Shown: piece after piece, positions 5,827 to 7,421 of the stretch
How the letters are laid out: each line of letters opens with the position of its first letter
How positions within the stretch are numbered: the first letter of the stretch is position 1
Assembly (NCBI GenBank): GCA_031282535.1
Contig: JAITDM010000065.1
Span: 1 to 7,421, forward strand
DNA length: 7,421 nt
From: Oscillospiraceae bacterium
Lineage (GTDB): Bacteria > Bacillota > Clostridia > Oscillospirales > UBA929
Direction: 5' to 3'
Notes under the pieces: model-generated
Told to the model about the DNA's origin: nothing
What the model saw: the letters and a program-made list of their open reading frames with translations, nothing else
Database searches by the model: none
Program-made: the position numbers and the translations under genes

Positions 5827-6631
5827 CGACACAAAGATCCTCACCGTTCACAACCTTGTCAAACGTTATGACAAGGCGCGGACCAACGCGGTGGACGGCA
5901 TCAGCTTTTCGGTGGGAGAGGGTGAATTTTTCGCCTTCCTCGGCCCAAACGGCGCGGGCAAGACGACGACCATCTCGATCCTCACGACGACGCTCTCCAA
6001 GACGTCGGGCGACGTCAAGATCGCGGGGTACGACGTGGAAAAGCAGGCCAAGGAGGTGCGGGAGAAAGTCGGGATTATTTTTCAGCAGCCGAGCCTGGAC
6101 CCGCAGCTTTCGGCGGAGGAGAACATCCGCTTTCACGCCTGCCTGTACGGTGTCTGCGGGTATCGCCCCACGTTCAAGCTGATGCCGAAAGCCTACCGCG
6201 AGCGCGTCATGGAACTCGCGGACATCGTCGGCATCGCGGACGCGCTTTTCAAACCGATCAAGAAGCTGTCGGGCGGCATGCAGCGCAAGCTGGAGATCAT
6301 CCGCAGCCTGATCCACACGCCGAAAATCCTGTTTTTAGACGAGCCGACGCAGGGGCTCGACGCGGTGTCCCGCCGGAGCCTGTGGGAGTACATCAACCAC
6401 GCGCGGCACGCAAACGGCACGACGGTGTTCCTCACGACGCACTACATCGACGAGGCGGAAAACGTCGACAAAATCTGTATCATCAACCGCGGCAAGGTAG
6501 CCGCCTGCTGTTCGCCGGAGGACTTGAAGCGGACGCTGTCCTTTGACCCGACGCCCAGGGTCTGCCTGCCGACGTTGGAGGACGCCTACGTCGAATATCT
6601 GAACAAAGCGGAAAGGGGGGCCGCCTCATGA
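5819..6631 (+). CDS. ABC-2-type transporter ATP-binding protein
   Basis: A 270-residue ATPase that powers a two-gene membrane exporter of the DrrA/NatA/CcmA type. All motifs are intact: Walker A GPNGAGKT (42-49), Q-loop around Gln89-Gln90 (IIFQQPSLDPQ), signature LSGGM (150-154), Walker B ILFLDEP (170-176) with catalytic Glu175, D-loop GLD (179-181) and switch His208 (TTHY). The C-terminal extension is short compared with DrrA. Start: ATG at 5819, AAAGGAGG 8 nt upstream, overlapping the end of marR by 8 nt. Its stop overlaps the permease start as ATGA (6628-6631). The marR neighbour suggests efflux of a drug, antimicrobial peptide or other toxicant, but the substrate is not visible. Confidence 0.95.
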   Translation: MTDDTKILTVHNLVKRYDKARTNAVDGISFSVGEGEFFAFLGPNGAGKTTTISILTTTLSKTSGDVKIAGYDVEKQAKEVREKVGIIFQQPSLDPQLSAEENIRFHACLYGVCGYRPTFKLMPKAYRERVMELADIVGIADALFKPIKKLSGGMQRKLEIIRSLIHTPKILFLDEPTQGLDAVSRRSLWEYINHARHANGTTVFLTTHYIDEAENVDKICIINRGKVAACCSPEDLKRTLSFDPTPRVCLPTLEDAYVEYLNKAERGAAS

Positions 6632-7421
6632 ATGAACGCGCCTTGACACCGGGAAACGCGCCCCGCGAGACCACGCTTATGCGCCGCAAATCGGGCTTTG
6701 CCCGCGAACTGAACGCGGTGGTCACAATCGTGGCGCGCGGCCTGCTGCTGACGCTGAAATCGCCCGCCACACTCATCATGAGCCTGGCGATGCCCATCGT
6801 GATGATGGTGATGGTGGGCGGGAACCTGTCGCAAAATATGGCGGGCGGCCTGGGCTTCGACTATGGGCCGTTTATGCTCATCGGCATGCTCGTCAACATG
6901 TTGTTTATGATGACCTCGCAGGGGCTGAGCTCGCTCGTCGAGGACCGTGAGATCAACTTCACACAGGAGATCATGATCGCGCCGGTTTCACGGTATTCCA
7001 TCGTCATCGGCACGATACTCGGCTCGGCGTTTATGGCGGTCCTCTCAAGCGTCGGGACATTGATCGTCGGCCTGTTCATGGGGATCCAACTCGGCGCGGG
7101 CAGGCTGCTCGCCATACTCGCGCTGTCGCCGCTGATGTGCCTCGCGGCGGGCGCGTTCGCCATGCTCCTCATCGGCACGATCAAGAACAAGAAAGCCGCG
7201 AATATGGCGATCATGCTCATCCCCATGTCGCAGATGTTTCTCTCCGGCGCGATCATCCCGATTCACAACTCCAGCGGCCTGCTGCTTGTGCTGAACCGCC
7301 TCATGCCGATGACATATTGCCTCGACCTCGTGAGAGCGGTGGTGTACGCGGGCACGTCCGAATACGGCAGCGTGGTGCTGTTCAACCCGGCGGCGACATC
7401 CGCGGCGATCGCGGGTCTGAC
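6628..7421 (+). CDS. ABC-2-type transporter permease, 3' end outside window
   Basis: The frame is open to the window end (264 complete residues). After a hydrophilic N-terminus (1-35) come hydrophobic segments at roughly 46-64, 85-100, 131-155, 162-185 and 190-211, the usual ABC-2 membrane-domain arrangement. The conserved stretch LSSLVEDREINFTQEIMIAPVS (about 101-122) between helices 2 and 3 is the coupling region typical of these permeases (consensus around ERExGTxexlxxxP), and SGAIIP near 209-214 leads to the last helices. Start: ATG at 6628 overlapping the ATPase stop by 4 nt, with a G-rich ribosome binding site (GGAAAGGGGGG) just upstream. It forms the membrane pore for the preceding ATPase; a second permease gene may follow outside the window. 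Confidence 0.92.
   Translation, partial: MNERALTPGNAPRETTLMRRKSGFARELNAVVTIVARGLLLTLKSPATLIMSLAMPIVMMVMVGGNLSQNMAGGLGFDYGPFMLIGMLVNMLFMMTSQGLSSLVEDREINFTQEIMIAPVSRYSIVIGTILGSAFMAVLSSVGTLIVGLFMGIQLGAGRLLAILALSPLMCLAAGAFAMLLIGTIKNKKAANMAIMLIPMSQMFLSGAIIPIHNSSGLLLVLNRLMPMTYCLDLVRAVVYAGTSEYGSVVLFNPAATSAAIAGL

Noticed and set aside
1..7421. CRISPR array, tRNA, rRNA or defence system genes
   Set aside because: No regularly spaced repeats, no tRNA or rRNA-like sequence and no defence-related protein motifs were seen on either strand.

Overview
The window looks like chromosomal DNA of a GC-rich member of the Clostridia (Bacillota), probably an uncultured gut or environmental lineage. The reasons are strong AGGAGG-type ribosome binding sites, consensus sigma-A promoters (TTGACA, 17 bp, TATACT or TACAAT), short AT-rich gaps between GC-rich genes, and protein types common in that class. 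The assignment is inference from style; there is no rRNA or other marker gene here.

Layout. (1) Positions 1-1754, minus strand: a cadmium/zinc/lead resistance unit. A CadC-type ArsR/SmtB metal sensor (1336-1704) lies upstream of a CadA-type P1B-ATPase (1093 down to the window edge, C-terminus missing). Each gene is preceded by a copy of the same split operator-like module. A 160-bp element with terminal inverted repeats flanked by TA lies between the two genes, and one end coincides with the cadC stop codon. The ATPase lacks its first two membrane helices through an apparent in-frame deletion. (2) Positions 1755-2052: intergenic, with a perfect 16-bp stem plus T-run and no obvious parent gene. 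(3) Positions 2053-4983, plus strand: an MFS transporter followed by a YtcJ-like amidohydrolase broken by a one-base frameshift at about 3734-3738, closed by a strong terminator at 5002-5045. The transporter probably moves the hydrolase's substrate or product; the substrate cannot be told. (4) Positions 5097 to the end, plus strand: a promoter, then a MarR-family regulator with a Gly/Arg/Asp-rich tail, an ABC-2-type ATPase and its permease (cut by the window end). All three are translationally coupled by overlapping stop and start codons, the usual form of a self-regulated drug or toxicant efflux operon.

Overall the window is an accessory detoxification and transport neighbourhood. I do not see a wholly new system. 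The most informative oddities are the helix-deleted metal ATPase, the duplicated operator, the TA-flanked miniature element between sensor and pump, and the frameshifted hydrolase.
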